64,000 nt of DNA from Exiguobacterium sp. AM39-5BH (GCF_003467445.1 NZ_QSGS01000004.1:62001-126000), one strand, 5' to 3'. Shown: positions 8,390 to 16,672, counted from the stretch's first letter. A program made the numbers and translations. Notes: generated from the sequence alone by a model not told the origin.

Positions 8390-8415
8390 AAAGGCAACCT
8401 CGCGGTTGCCTTTTT
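8389..8415 (+). terminator. Terminator after the ZIP-like gene
   Basis: Stem AAAGGCAACC / GGTTGCCTTT with loop TCGC and a T run. It also sits at the end of the convergent secreted-protein gene. Confidence 0.9.
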
Positions 8416-8417
8416 GC

Positions 8418-8989
8418 TTACAGTGAATTGGTGCTCTGGTTGTCTACGTTATCATCGGTCGCAGGTGTGTCCTCATCTTGGTTCGGGCCACCGAATTGAC
8501 CCCCACCGTGATGAGGGCCATGCCCACCTCCGTGACGTCCGCCGCCAAAGCCGCGCATGTCGCCTAAGTCGTCGTAACTCGTGATGTCAGCAAAACGCTC
8601 TTCGTGGTCGGCAAGAATCGCGTCGGCCTCATCTTGCGTCAAGTCACCGGATTCGACCGCTGCGTCAAGTTTCGCTTTATGTGAGGTGATGATCGCCTCG
8701 ATGAACTGTTCGATGGTGATTCCTTTTTCTTCCGCGAGTTCAGGAAGCGATTGTCCTTCTTCGCGCGCAGCTTCCACTTCGGCTTCGCTCAATCCGAGCG
8801 CCTCGAGTAAAGCGGCCTGCCCAGCTGCCCGGCCGCCGAACATGCCCCGTTCGCCGCGGTCCCCGCGTTCGCATTGGGTCGTTGTTTCCGTTCCGTCGGT
8901 CGTTGTCGTATCGTTCGTGGCGGCATAGACGCCGGTTCCTGAGACGGCAAGTAGCCGGCCAGAGCGATGGCTAATTTAGATGATTTCAT
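8418..8989 (-). pseudogene. Secreted acidic helical protein, frameshifted in the signal peptide
   Basis: An excellent AAAGGAGG site precedes an ATG at 8989 coding MKSSKLAIALAG, the start of a signal peptide. One base later in phase the sequence continues LLAVSGTGVYAATNDTTTT and then, in the same phase, the 141-residue frame from 8843 (MFGGRAAGQAAL ... GLSEAEVEAAREEGQSL). One extra C near 8951-8960 (GGC-TA to GGCC-TA) would restore a protein of about 190 residues. The mature part has helical repeats of the type LAEEKGITIEQFIEAI and GDLTQDEADAIL, then a Gly/His-rich tail (GGGRHGGGHGPHHGGG). Similar small secreted proteins are common in Firmicutes and Actinobacteria and have no firm function. 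It lies divergent to a two-component system that may control it. Confidence 0.75.
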
Positions 8990-9051
8990 ATCAATCTCCT
9001 CCTTTACTACTTCAAGTGTAGAGCGAGGGCGTACAAAAGTTGTGAGGGAGT

Positions 9052-9112
9052 TGCAAGGTTTCTGCAAATTGTCTTTGGGAAATGATGGGTTCGGTTCACA
9101 ATGCGATATAAT
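9052..9112 (+). promoter_or_regulatory. Promoter region of the two-component system with direct repeats
   Basis: TGCAA occurs at 9052-9056 and again at 9063-9067, an 11-bp spacing typical of OmpR-family tandem binding. A TATAAT -10 lies at 9107-9112, 19 bp before the start codon; the -35 is poor, as is common at activated promoters. Confidence 0.45.
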
Positions 9113-9131
9113 GAGAGTGGAGGCGATAAAG

Positions 9132-9782
9132 ATGAACGTACTCGTAGTCGAAGATGAACCGAAACTAGCGGACGGACTCGCCCGCTTTTTAACGTACGCG
9201 GGGTTTCATGTCAGTGTGGCCGGCACGCTCGCCGAGGCGAAACGACAGCTCGAGCAACCGTTCGATGCGGTCCTGCTCGACGTTCGTCTGCCGGACGGGG
9301 AAGGGTGGACGCTCATTCCGAAACTGAAGACGCTCAAGCCGCGGCCGGCCATTATCTTGGCGACGGCACGAGGAGAGGCGGATGACCGTGTGTTCGGCCT
9401 CGAGCTCGGGGCTGACGATTATTTGGTCAAACCGATCGTGTTAAAAGAACTCGAGATTCGCCTGAAACGTCTTGTCAAACAGACGGACGAGATTTCATTC
9501 GGCGACATGACGGTGGACGTACGTTGTCGCACGGTGACCGACGCCGGGCAAGCGATTCGGATGACCAATAAAGAATATGAGTTATTACTTTTCTTTTTGA
9601 AGCATAGCGGAGAAGCGCTCGATCGCAACCGTCTACTCGACGAGGTGTGGGATTACACGTTCGCCGGGGATACGCGGACGGTCGATACGCACGTCAAACA
9701 GTTGCGCGACAAATCACCGACGATGAAACGGCAACTGAAGACGGTGCACCGCGTCGGGTATCGTTTGGAGGAAGTCCGATGA
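9132..9782 (+). CDS. OmpR/PhoB-family response regulator
   Basis: A 216-residue regulator starting at ATG 9132 behind GGAGG. The receiver domain (1-115) has acidic residues EDEP near position 8, phospho-acceptor Asp50 in LLDVRLP and Lys100 in GADDYLVKP. The C-terminal winged helix (about 120-215) contains TNKEYELLLFFLKHSG and DTHVKQLRDK, ending in VHRVGYRLEE. It is translationally coupled to the histidine kinase through an ATGA overlap. The divergent gene encodes a secreted acidic protein, so an envelope signal is a reasonable guess. Confidence 0.92.
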   Translation: MNVLVVEDEPKLADGLARFLTYAGFHVSVAGTLAEAKRQLEQPFDAVLLDVRLPDGEGWTLIPKLKTLKPRPAIILATARGEADDRVFGLELGADDYLVKPIVLKELEIRLKRLVKQTDEISFGDMTVDVRCRTVTDAGQAIRMTNKEYELLLFFLKHSGEALDRNRLLDEVWDYTFAGDTRTVDTHVKQLRDKSPTMKRQLKTVHRVGYRLEEVR

Positions 9783-11047
9783 GCCGTTTGATGAAAAAAT
9801 TGCTCTGGACGGCAATTCTTCCCCTCGTCGTCATGGCGTTGCTCACATTCGGCCTGACGTCGCTATTGATTGGGCGTTTCGCCGAGACAGAGAGCTATGA
9901 TCAATTAGCGCGTGAGGCAGATATCGTCTACGAGGCTCTCATGGACGGGCGCGGCATCCCCGGTCAGCTCGATGTCCTCGTGTTTCAAGACGGGGAGGCG
10001 GTCAATCTGGAACGCGGGGGCCGGATGCGTCGCCATATGACGCCGACGCTCGACCCGGAAGCATTGTCCAAACGGGACGAGGTCAGCGTGAGCGGGATGC
10101 GGCTATTGACGTTCCTGCGAGAAGAAGGCGATATTCAAATCGTGACGTACGCACCTGTCCCGCTGTCGAACCCGCAGTTTCGCCAGATTTACGTGATTCT
10201 CGGCAGCGGCTTCTTGTTCGCGCTCCTTGTCGCCATTGGTGTCACGTATTGGATGGGGCGGCGTTTGACGTTCCCGCTCATCAAATTGAAACAGGCGACC
10301 GCGTCCATCATGTCAGGCCGTCATGACATCGCGTTACCGGCTGTCACCGATGACGAGATTGGTGATTTGACGGAAGTGGTCCGTCAGATGAACACGTCGC
10401 TCGAAGAGAAAGAGCGACTGCAAAACACGTTCATCTCCGGAATCACACACGACGTCCGCACCCCGCTCGCCATCGTTCGAAACGAGGCGGAGATGCTCGA
10501 GCTCGGTGTCGTCAAACAAGAAGATGTGGCCGCGACGGGACGTAGTATGACCGAGGAGGTCGATCGCATCGACCGGCTCGTCAGCCAAATGCTCGAGTAC
10601 TCGAAATTGTCGGCAGGCAAGCTGGCGCTCACGATTGAGTCCGTCCACATGAATGAATTGATTGAAGCGACCGTCACCAGGATGGAGGAATGGTTCTGGC
10701 ATAAGCAAGTGACGGTCATGCTTGAACTCGAGGACGCGGTCGTTCAGGCGGACCGGTTGGCGATGGAGCGCATCCTATCGAACTTTCTTCAGAACGCGTA
10801 TCACGCCAGTCCAGTCGGAGGTGCCATCACCATCAGGTTGTCTGAACGACGGCTTGAAATTGAAGACGAAGGACCGGGTATTGCCGAGACGATGCGCGCC
10901 AACATCTGGGACATGTACGTGAAAGGGGACCGCTCGAACGGGCATGGGCTAGGTCTGGCAATCAATAAGCTGTTGCTCGAGGCACAAGGAATGTCATACG
11001 GGATTGAATCGAGAGAGGGGGCGCTGTTTTGGATCGAATGGGACTAA
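9779..11047 (+). CDS. Sensor histidine kinase, partner of the OmpR-type regulator
   Basis: A 422-residue membrane kinase. Transmembrane helices at about 8-32 and 137-159 flank a short extracellular sensor of about 100 residues. They are followed by a HAMP segment (RRLTFPLIKLKQATASI), the HisKA phospho-acceptor His224 in SGITHDVRTPLAIV, and a compact HATPase domain with ILSNFLQNAYHAS (N box), IEDEGPGI (G1) and GHGLGLAI (G2). The start overlaps the regulator stop (ATGA), so the pair is one operon; the next gene overlaps its 3' end as well. Confidence 0.92.
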   Translation: MSRLMKKLLWTAILPLVVMALLTFGLTSLLIGRFAETESYDQLAREADIVYEALMDGRGIPGQLDVLVFQDGEAVNLERGGRMRRHMTPTLDPEALSKRDEVSVSGMRLLTFLREEGDIQIVTYAPVPLSNPQFRQIYVILGSGFLFALLVAIGVTYWMGRRLTFPLIKLKQATASIMSGRHDIALPAVTDDEIGDLTEVVRQMNTSLEEKERLQNTFISGITHDVRTPLAIVRNEAEMLELGVVKQEDVAATGRSMTEEVDRIDRLVSQMLEYSKLSAGKLALTIESVHMNELIEATVTRMEEWFWHKQVTVMLELEDAVVQADRLAMERILSNFLQNAYHASPVGGAITIRLSERRLEIEDEGPGIAETMRANIWDMYVKGDRSNGHGLGLAINKLLLEAQGMSYGIESREGALFWIEWD

Positions 11048-11778
11048 ACTTATTTTTACGGGGCGTCCGCTTGGAGCGGGACCGGATCGAGACACCGGGC
11101 TATCCGTTCTCGCTACCGATTTTTGACGGGTTTGATGAACTGACGCTGACGAAGCCGGTCACGTTTTTAGTTGGCGAGAATGGGAGCGGGAAATCGACGT
11201 TGGTCGAAGGGATGGCCATCGCCGCCGGATTCAACCCGGAAGGTGGGGCGATGGCGTTCCGCTTCGAGACCGAGTCGACGCATAGTCCATTGTTCGAGGC
11301 GCTTCGTCCGATTCGGGGCGCCTATCGACCGAAGGACGGATTTTTCCTCCGGGCCGAGACGGCGTATCAACTGTCGAGCTATGTGGATGAGATCGCACGA
11401 ACGTCGCCCGACCCGGAACGGTTCTATGCGTCCTACGGCGGTCGGTCGCTCCATGAGCAGTCGCACGGGGAGGCGTTTTTGTCGCTCATGCTCCACCGTT
11501 TCCGGGGAGAAGGGCTCTATATATTGGACGAGCCTGAGGCCGCCTTGTCCCCGATGCGACAGTTGACGATGCTCGCGCGGATGCATGAACTCGTCCGATC
11601 GGGCAGTCAATTCATCATCGCGACCCATTCGCCGATTCTCATGTCGTATCCTGACGCCGACATTCTCCAAGTCGAGACGGGACTCCGGCCGACGACGTTC
11701 GACGAACTCGAGCACGTTCGTGTCATGCGTGACTTTTTAGCGGCACCGGAACGGATACAACGCATTCTGTTCGAGTGA
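11029..11778 (+). CDS. AAA/ABC-type ATPase (predicted ATPase, AAA_21-like)
   Basis: A 249-residue soluble ATPase with Walker A GENGSGKST (49-57), a degenerate signature around SHGEAFLSLMLHR, Walker B GLYILDEPEAALSP and a switch region FIIATHSPILMSYPDA. This layout matches small RecF/ABC-like predicted ATPases. The first 19 nt overlap the end of the kinase gene. The TTG at 11029 is about 8 nt after a GAGAGAGGGGG ribosome site; the ATG at 11038 is the alternative. The placement after the two-component genes suggests co-expression, but no function is known. Confidence 0.8.
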   Translation: MDRMGLNLFLRGVRLERDRIETPGYPFSLPIFDGFDELTLTKPVTFLVGENGSGKSTLVEGMAIAAGFNPEGGAMAFRFETESTHSPLFEALRPIRGAYRPKDGFFLRAETAYQLSSYVDEIARTSPDPERFYASYGGRSLHEQSHGEAFLSLMLHRFRGEGLYILDEPEAALSPMRQLTMLARMHELVRSGSQFIIATHSPILMSYPDADILQVETGLRPTTFDELEHVRVMRDFLAAPERIQRILFE

Positions 11779-12025
11779 ACATCCACTATGGGCAGGCGAA
11801 GTTGTCTTTTCATGAAAGTGTCACGCTGATTCAAAAGAGAGTAGGCGGGCCATGTCCACGATGCCAATTATGAAGGACGAGGTTCATTCCATCAATGTGA
11901 GCCGGTCCATCGTCGGGTCGAGTTCATGAACGCTCGAGCGTTCACGGAAAGACTCGTTCTTTTGGTATCAAGACGTCATCCAGACGAACGGCGCGTGCTT
12001 GTTCGAGGACGAGACGGTGAAATAA
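11775..12025 (+). pseudogene. Decayed gene fragments, possibly MOSC-like
   Basis: A GTG overlapping the ATPase stop (GTGA) opens a 32-codon frame whose product ends QKRVGGPCPRCQL and then stops. About 50 bp later other frames continue with protein-like text, ending DSFFWYQDVIQTNGACLF and then EDETVK at a stop (12023-12025). The CPRC motif recalls the CxRC of MOSC domains, which handle sulfur for molybdenum enzymes, but this match is weak. The coupled start and broken frames suggest a former operon member that lost sequence. No other feature is seen in this 250-bp stretch. Confidence 0.35.
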
Positions 12026-12057
12026 GAAAAGAGCGGCCGCGGCCGCTCTTTTCTTAT
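12022..12057. terminator. Bidirectional terminator, perfect 17-bp palindrome arms
   Basis: ATAAGAAAAGAGCGGCC is mirrored by GGCCGCTCTTTTCTTAT around a GC core. It has A/T runs on both sides, so it ends both the plus-strand operon and the small minus-strand gene whose stop codon lies in it. Confidence 0.9.
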
Positions 12058-12146
12058 GACTTCGTAACTTTACGCAAGGCGATGATGGCAAGACTGACAC
12101 CACCGGCAATCAACATATACACAAGAATTTCAGTCCAGGCTGTCAT
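12054..12146 (-). CDS. Small single-pass membrane protein (30 residues)
   Basis: This frame starts at an ATG that overlaps the stop of the upstream 157-codon gene (ATGA) and ends inside a strong terminator. The product has a polar start MTAWTE, a hydrophobic stretch ILVYMLIAGGVSLAIIAL (about residues 7-24) and a basic tail RKVTKS, the expected layout for a one-helix membrane peptide with its C terminus in the cytosol. Start coupling and position against the terminator argue that it is real. I do not recognise a family; it could be a subunit-like micropeptide or simply uncharacterised. Confidence 0.6.
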   Translation of the reverse strand: MTAWTEILVYMLIAGGVSLAIIALRKVTKS

Positions 12147-12619
12147 CAGACGTCTTCCTCTGCAAAGACGGCCAAGTCCCCTTGAGGCATGGCGACGAGT
12201 AAGAAGTGTTCACCCCCGAGCGGGCGTGCGTCCCCGGCCTGCCAGCTTTCGTACTGCTCATGATAGCCGTTCACGAACAGGACTGCTCCAGATTCAAATG
12301 TGAGTTCAAGGTGGGGAGTGTCTTCAGACAGCCGAATGGAACAGACCCGTTCGCGTCGGAGTCCGATGAGGTGATGGAGTTGTTCATCTTCGTTGAACGA
12401 CGGACCCAACGAATGGACGTACCAAGGGCCTTCAATCGAGAGCCACGACTCGTTGTCGCCTCGTTTAAAGTAAAGTAGGTGATGGTTTGGGCCGGAGCCG
12501 AAATCGATTCCGACGAAAGAAGACGCGTTAAATAGATGTTGTAAAATCCGTGTAGCTTCTAGATGTTTGATACGGGCCACGCTTTCACCTCGCTTAAATG
12601 GGTTAGTTGATTCCATCAT
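12146..12619 (-). CDS. Hypothetical cytosolic protein, coupled to a 30-residue membrane peptide
   Basis: No recognised family. The protein has up to 157 residues; a GTG at 12580 with GAGGTG 5 nt upstream would give 144 residues starting VARIKHLEATRIL, and the ATG pair at 12619-12622 behind GGAG is equally possible. It looks like a mixed alpha/beta soluble protein (NHHLLYFKRGDNESWLSIEG, ERVCSIRLSEDTPHLELTF, ending GDLAVFAEEDV) with no signal peptide or membrane segment. Its stop overlaps the start of the small membrane protein, so the two are likely to be made together. Confidence 0.65.
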   Translation of the reverse strand: MMESTNPFKRGESVARIKHLEATRILQHLFNASSFVGIDFGSGPNHHLLYFKRGDNESWLSIEGPWYVHSLGPSFNEDEQLHHLIGLRRERVCSIRLSEDTPHLELTFESGAVLFVNGYHEQYESWQAGDARPLGGEHFLLVAMPQGDLAVFAEEDV

Positions 12620-12778
12620 TCCACGTTACTCCACTAAAGTAAATGAAAGGATTATGTGAAATTACTCATACGAAACGTAAAAATAAAGATGCTCAACATC
12701 TTATGGAAAATAATTCAAAAAAGTTAAAAGTTTGGTCAGTAATTGGAGAAATAATGTTCCGTCATCAAAAATTCCACT

Positions 12779-12821
12779 TATAATTAAGGAGGTAGATGAT
12801 TCGATGAAATGAGGGGTAACC
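12779..12821 (+). promoter_or_regulatory. Leader of the diguanylate cyclase gene with a two-codon mini-ORF
   Basis: A TATAAT -10 (12779-12784) is followed by AAGGAGGT and then ATG AAA TGA (12804-12812). The cyclase's own GAGGGG site overlaps that stop. Reinitiation after the mini-ORF could tune synthesis; this is inference. Confidence 0.35.
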
Positions 12822-14339
12822 ATGGTTTATGGCTTATTGATTGGTGGCATCGTTCTAATCACGATTGTCCTCAACGTCCTCCGGCTAATGACCACTCCCG
12901 CCTTAAATCGTTGGTTGCTCGCCGGGATGAGTAGCCTAGTCGTGATTTGGCACGGGATTTTGTTCGATTTTTATGATTTACACTGGTCCGTGCTCTTATT
13001 GATTATGACCGGGCTCGTTTGTTTTCAATGGAAAGGCATGATGACAGCCATCTTGGTCGGATGGCTCTTAGTGTACAGTCAATCAGGAACGTTATCGTTC
13101 CCACTTTTGCTCAGTTATATTTTCTTTGGACTAGGCGCCTCGTTGCTCTTCGGCTACGTCAAACAGTTGAAGCGTGAGGGTTCAGGACGATTACGGATGT
13201 TGACGGCGAGTTCTCGCCAATTGAACGTGTTTCGAGAAGTGAGTTTTACGATGCAAGACACGCTCGATCCGGATCGACTATTGCAAACGATTTTGACATC
13301 GGTGACGGCAGGACACGGACTCGGGTTTAACCGGTCCATCATCTTTTTTGCCGATTTGGAAAAAGATAGTATTTATGGAGTCATGGGAACGGGACCGATG
13401 AATCCAGAAGACGGCTTTCAGATTTGGGAAGAGATCACGCGGCAACACTATGATCTTCAAGGTCTGATTGACGAGAAGGAATCGGATTCGACGCATGATG
13501 AACAGTTGAACGAAAGGGTTCGGAAGATGACCATCCCATTTCATGGCAACCACCTGTTCAAACAGACACTTGATTCCGGGCGTCCGCTCCACGTCTATGC
13601 GAGCATCACCGATGACCCGGTGCTGCGCATGTTGCATACCGATTTACAAATGGATGAGTGTACAATTTTTCCACTCCATCATCAAGGAATCCCTTACGGA
13701 CTCCTCGTCATTGATAACGTTGTCAACAAAAAGCCGATCACTCCTCAAAAGATTGATAGTGTCCGCCCGATTGCGGAACAAGCCTCGCTCGCTCTTCATC
13801 AAACCATGCTGTACCAACGCATCGAGACGTTGGCGCTTCGTGACGGTTTGACGCGTTTAAAAAACCATCGCTCGTTCGAACAAGATTTGGATGTCTTGTT
13901 CCGGGAGTGCGAAACAGACGAACTGTCACTGATTGTCATGGACATCGACCACTTCAAGCATTATAACGACACGAACGGCCACTTGGCTGGAAACGAGCTA
14001 TTGACGCGACTCGCAAGTGTCATTCGACGAAGTGTGCCGGACGAGCAGATGGCCTATCGATTCGGAGGTGAAGAGTTTGTCATTCTGTTACCTCGGTACG
14101 ACGAGGTCGAGGCGACACAAGTGGCGGAAACGATCCGTACCGCCGTGCTCCAGACGAACTTTTTGAACGGAGAAAAGCAACCGTTCGGAAGGCTGACCCT
14201 CAGTTTCGGCGTCGCGTCAAAGCATACACTTCACGAACAGTCACTCGAACAATTGATCGAGTGCGCCGATCAGGCTCTCTATGCTGCTAAATCAAAAGGG
14301 AAAAATCAAGTTTGTCGTTGGGAGGGAGTGCCACTGTGA
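12822..14339 (+). CDS. Membrane diguanylate cyclase (5-6 TM, GAF, GGDEF)
   Basis: A 505-residue protein that would make cyclic di-GMP. Residues 1-110 hold about five hydrophobic helices. A linker and a GAF-type sensor follow (about 130-320: NVFREVSFTMQDTLDPDRLLQTI, ECTIFPLHHQGIPYGLLVIDN), then the GGDEF domain (about 335-500: RDGLTRLKNHRSFEQDLD, VMDIDHFKHYNDTNGHLAGN, active-site FGGEEF at about 414-419, TLSFGVA). The residues where an RxxD inhibitory site would lie (five before GG) are not R and D, so product inhibition through that site is unlikely. The next gene starts within its stop codon, so the two are coupled. Confidence 0.9.
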   Translation: MVYGLLIGGIVLITIVLNVLRLMTTPALNRWLLAGMSSLVVIWHGILFDFYDLHWSVLLLIMTGLVCFQWKGMMTAILVGWLLVYSQSGTLSFPLLLSYIFFGLGASLLFGYVKQLKREGSGRLRMLTASSRQLNVFREVSFTMQDTLDPDRLLQTILTSVTAGHGLGFNRSIIFFADLEKDSIYGVMGTGPMNPEDGFQIWEEITRQHYDLQGLIDEKESDSTHDEQLNERVRKMTIPFHGNHLFKQTLDSGRPLHVYASITDDPVLRMLHTDLQMDECTIFPLHHQGIPYGLLVIDNVVNKKPITPQKIDSVRPIAEQASLALHQTMLYQRIETLALRDGLTRLKNHRSFEQDLDVLFRECETDELSLIVMDIDHFKHYNDTNGHLAGNELLTRLASVIRRSVPDEQMAYRFGGEEFVILLPRYDEVEATQVAETIRTAVLQTNFLNGEKQPFGRLTLSFGVASKHTLHEQSLEQLIECADQALYAAKSKGKNQVCRWEGVPL

Positions 14340-14830
14340 CCGAATTCAGTGTCATGATCATGACCGTCGCCTTTATCGGTTCGATTTTATTGACGAGTCA
14401 GCCATGCTATCGTTTCGTGACAGGAAACTTGGCGAGACGCCACGCTACGGCACTCGGCGTCTCCTTGAAAGATATCTCGTTCTCGTTCGATCAAATGGTT
14501 TATTTCATCGCGTTACCGACGACGATTCCAGAAGTCAGGGATGCGGCGAAAGGAGAACTGGTCGTCGAACCGTATTATGAATCATACTTCTTTCCGGAAG
14601 TGAATGGAGTACAAGTCTCAGTGAAAGTAGGGGCCGTCGGGATTCCAATCGCCTATTTGCCAATCGACGACTTCAGTCTCCCTGTGTTAGATCGACATGT
14701 GGAGGCCGGAAAGATCAATGAGCGAGTCAACCGGACGATTCGGGAGCATATGATTGTCCATCCTCGCACGCTTGAAGCGATTCGAGACGAGGTGTATCAT
14801 CACCTTCATGAAGAACGCCTGGCGCAATAA
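14336..14830 (+). CDS. Hypothetical one-TM protein coupled to the diguanylate cyclase
   Basis: The start is a GTG at 14336 overlapping the cyclase stop (GTGA), with GGGAGGGAG about 7 nt upstream; the product is 164 residues. An N-terminal hydrophobic segment (VMIMTVAFIGSILL, about residues 6-20) anchors a soluble domain with no family that I recognise (GVSLKDISFSFDQMVYFIAL, EPYYESYFFPEVNGVQVSVK, ending in a charged helix REHMIVHPRTLEAIRDEV). The arrangement suggests a partner or output of the c-di-GMP system. A strong terminator follows. Confidence 0.65.
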   Translation: MTEFSVMIMTVAFIGSILLTSQPCYRFVTGNLARRHATALGVSLKDISFSFDQMVYFIALPTTIPEVRDAAKGELVVEPYYESYFFPEVNGVQVSVKVGAVGIPIAYLPIDDFSLPVLDRHVEAGKINERVNRTIREHMIVHPRTLEAIRDEVYHHLHEERLAQ

Positions 14831-14870
14831 AAGGGTTTCCATCAAATCTGTGATGGAAACCCTTTTTTTT
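14829..14870 (+). terminator. Terminator after the cyclase operon
   Basis: Stem AAAGGGTTTCCATCA / TGATGGAAACCCTTT with eight T residues on the plus strand. Confidence 0.93.
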
Positions 14871-14879
14871 ACTTTCGTT

Positions 14880-15219
14880 AACATGTGAAATCTAGCGGCA
14901 CCGATTAAGTTGGCCTCGTTGAAGTGGGCACATGTCTCTACGTCGATGCGGAACGTCCCGAATGCATCACAAAGCGCGCCCAAATGTCGCTTGATGCCAT
15001 CCCGTACTTCCGGCCGACGGATCCAGGTGCGCTAAAGGAAATCCCGGCGATAGAAATTTCGGCTGTTGTCTCGTTATAGATTATATCGACTTGTTCAAGC
15101 AAGCCGTCCCACGTCGCAGGGGTGCGGATGTCTTGGGTTGATAGTAAAGTTCCGTCAGCTTGGACGATTCCATACTTGATACTGGTGCCACCAATATCGA
15201 TGGCTAAATAATGTTGCAT
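14880..15219 (-). pseudogene. ROK-family sugar kinase remnant with large internal deletion
   Basis: The ATG at 15219 opens a frame that starts like a ROK kinase: MQHYLAIDIGGTSIKYGIV (phosphate-binding motif) through AGISFSAPGSVG at about residue 68. It then runs out in an unrelated frame. In another minus frame the text resumes with ALCDAFGTFRIDVETCAHFN then EANLIGAARF, which matches the C terminus of ROK kinases (usually FNNDANLIGA). About 180-200 internal residues, including the catalytic Asp and the zinc-binding region, are missing. The gene is dead as a kinase. No stop is found before the terminator of the neighbouring operon. Confidence 0.75.
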
Positions 15220-15380
15220 GTTGCTCTACTCCTTTATATGGGGGATAACAAAAGGATGATGACACATTTTCGAGACAGAATATGATAATTTATAGGTACA
15301 AATTTATGTCGTTGATAATGCGATGACTTCTAAAGAGATTGTCTTCACCGATAAAGCGCCATCCAAGAAAGGACAAATTT

Positions 15381-15992
15381 ATGACTGAACAAGATTATGA
15401 GCGCTTGCTCCAAATTGAAACATCGAAACCGCAGCAAGGGTTCCCGGCCTCTGCTGAATACCATCGCTATGAACCGACCCCATACGAGGCACTCGACCTG
15501 TTACGCGATGCATATCCGCTCGAGGTCACAGACACAATCGTTGATTTTGGTTCGGGGAAGGGACGTCTTCCGTTTTATCTCGCGTATACGTTCCGCGTTC
15601 GGGCCATCGGTGTCGAGATGGATGGCGGTTTCCACGAAGCGGCGCTCGAGAATTGGATGAATTACGCAAAGAAACACCGGACGCGTGGAAGTGTCCAACT
15701 CGTTCGCGGCTACGCCGAACAGTTCGATGTGCCTGACGAGGCGAATCGCTTCTACTTCTTCAACCCGTTCTCGGTGAACGTGTTCCGCCAGGTCGTCGCG
15801 AACATCATCGACTCGGTCGAGCGCACGCCGCGTCCGGTCGACCTCATCCTCTACTATCCAGCTGATGAGTACTTACATTTTTTGAACGATGAGACGCCGT
15901 TTCGCTACGAGCAGGACGTCCGATTGCCCTTGAAGAATCTTCATGAGCGCTTTCTCATTTATCGGTTTGATATGATGGAGTCATCTTGGTGA
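15381..15992 (+). CDS. Class I SAM-dependent methyltransferase
   Basis: A 203-residue protein starting MTEQDYERLLQ at ATG 15381 (AAGAAAGGA 8-9 nt upstream; the frame is open further 5' but without a ribosome site). Motif I is TIVDFGSGKGRLPFYLAY (about 56-73), the acidic residue ending strand 2 is in AIGVEMDG, and FFNPFSVNVFRQVV lies in the motif IV position. The substrate is unknown. It runs directly into yfkO, whose start follows within about 20 bp, so both may be one transcript. Confidence 0.8.
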   Translation: MTEQDYERLLQIETSKPQQGFPASAEYHRYEPTPYEALDLLRDAYPLEVTDTIVDFGSGKGRLPFYLAYTFRVRAIGVEMDGGFHEAALENWMNYAKKHRTRGSVQLVRGYAEQFDVPDEANRFYFFNPFSVNVFRQVVANIIDSVERTPRPVDLILYYPADEYLHFLNDETPFRYEQDVRLPLKNLHERFLIYRFDMMESSW

Positions 15993-16009
15993 ATGGGGAG
16001 TGGATGATC

Positions 16010-16672
16010 GTGAAAAAAGAAGATATTTTAGACGCGTATCGGTGGCGCCAAGCGACGAAAGAGTTCGACGCGGACCGCAAAATCGATGAGGAAGATTTCG
16101 AATTCATCTTGGAGACGGGCCGCCTGTCACCGAGTTCGTTCGGTTTCGAGCCTTGGCAGTTCGTCGTCGTCCGTCGCGAAGACTTGCTCCAAAAGATTAA
16201 AGACCATGCTTGGGGCGCGCAGGGACAAGCGTTGACGGCAAGCCATTTCGTGTTGATTTTGGCGCGGACGCCTGAAGCGATGCGCCATGACTCGGACTAT
16301 ATCCGTCACGTCGTCATGGACGTCCAAGGGCGGACCGAGGACGAATACGCCCTCCGGGTGAAACGTGTCCGTGAGTTCCAAGAACAAGATTATCGATTGT
16401 TGGACGACGAGCGTGTGTTCCAAGAGTGGATTAAACGTCAGACGTACATCCCGCTCGGCAACATGATGACGGCCGCTGCCCAAATCGGTATCGATTCATG
16501 CCCGATCGAAGGGTTCAATCAGGCGGACATCGATGAATTGTTGATTTCGGAAGGCGTCATGGAACGAGGCGCCTGGTCGCTCTCGGTCATGGTCGCGTTC
16601 GGACATCGGGCCCGTGACTTCGCGCCGAAGACACGCCGCGATTTCAACGAGGTCGTCAAATACATCGGATAA
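16010..16672 (+). CDS. yfkO: NAD(P)H-dependent nitroreductase, YfkO-like
   Basis: An FMN-dependent nitroreductase-family oxidoreductase, about 220 residues. It resembles B. subtilis YfkO closely as I recall that sequence (RQATKEFD, DFEFILETGRLSPSSFGFEPWQ, GNMMTAAAQIGIDSCPIEGF, VMVAFGHRARD). GGGGAG ends at 16000, which favours the GTG at 16010 (spacing 9) over the ATG at 16004. YfkO-type enzymes reduce nitroaromatics and quinones. A second, more distant nitroreductase (ydgI) is convergent on the other side of the terminator. Confidence 0.9.
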   Translation: MKKEDILDAYRWRQATKEFDADRKIDEEDFEFILETGRLSPSSFGFEPWQFVVVRREDLLQKIKDHAWGAQGQALTASHFVLILARTPEAMRHDSDYIRHVVMDVQGRTEDEYALRVKRVREFQEQDYRLLDDERVFQEWIKRQTYIPLGNMMTAAAQIGIDSCPIEGFNQADIDELLISEGVMERGAWSLSVMVAFGHRARDFAPKTRRDFNEVVKYIG

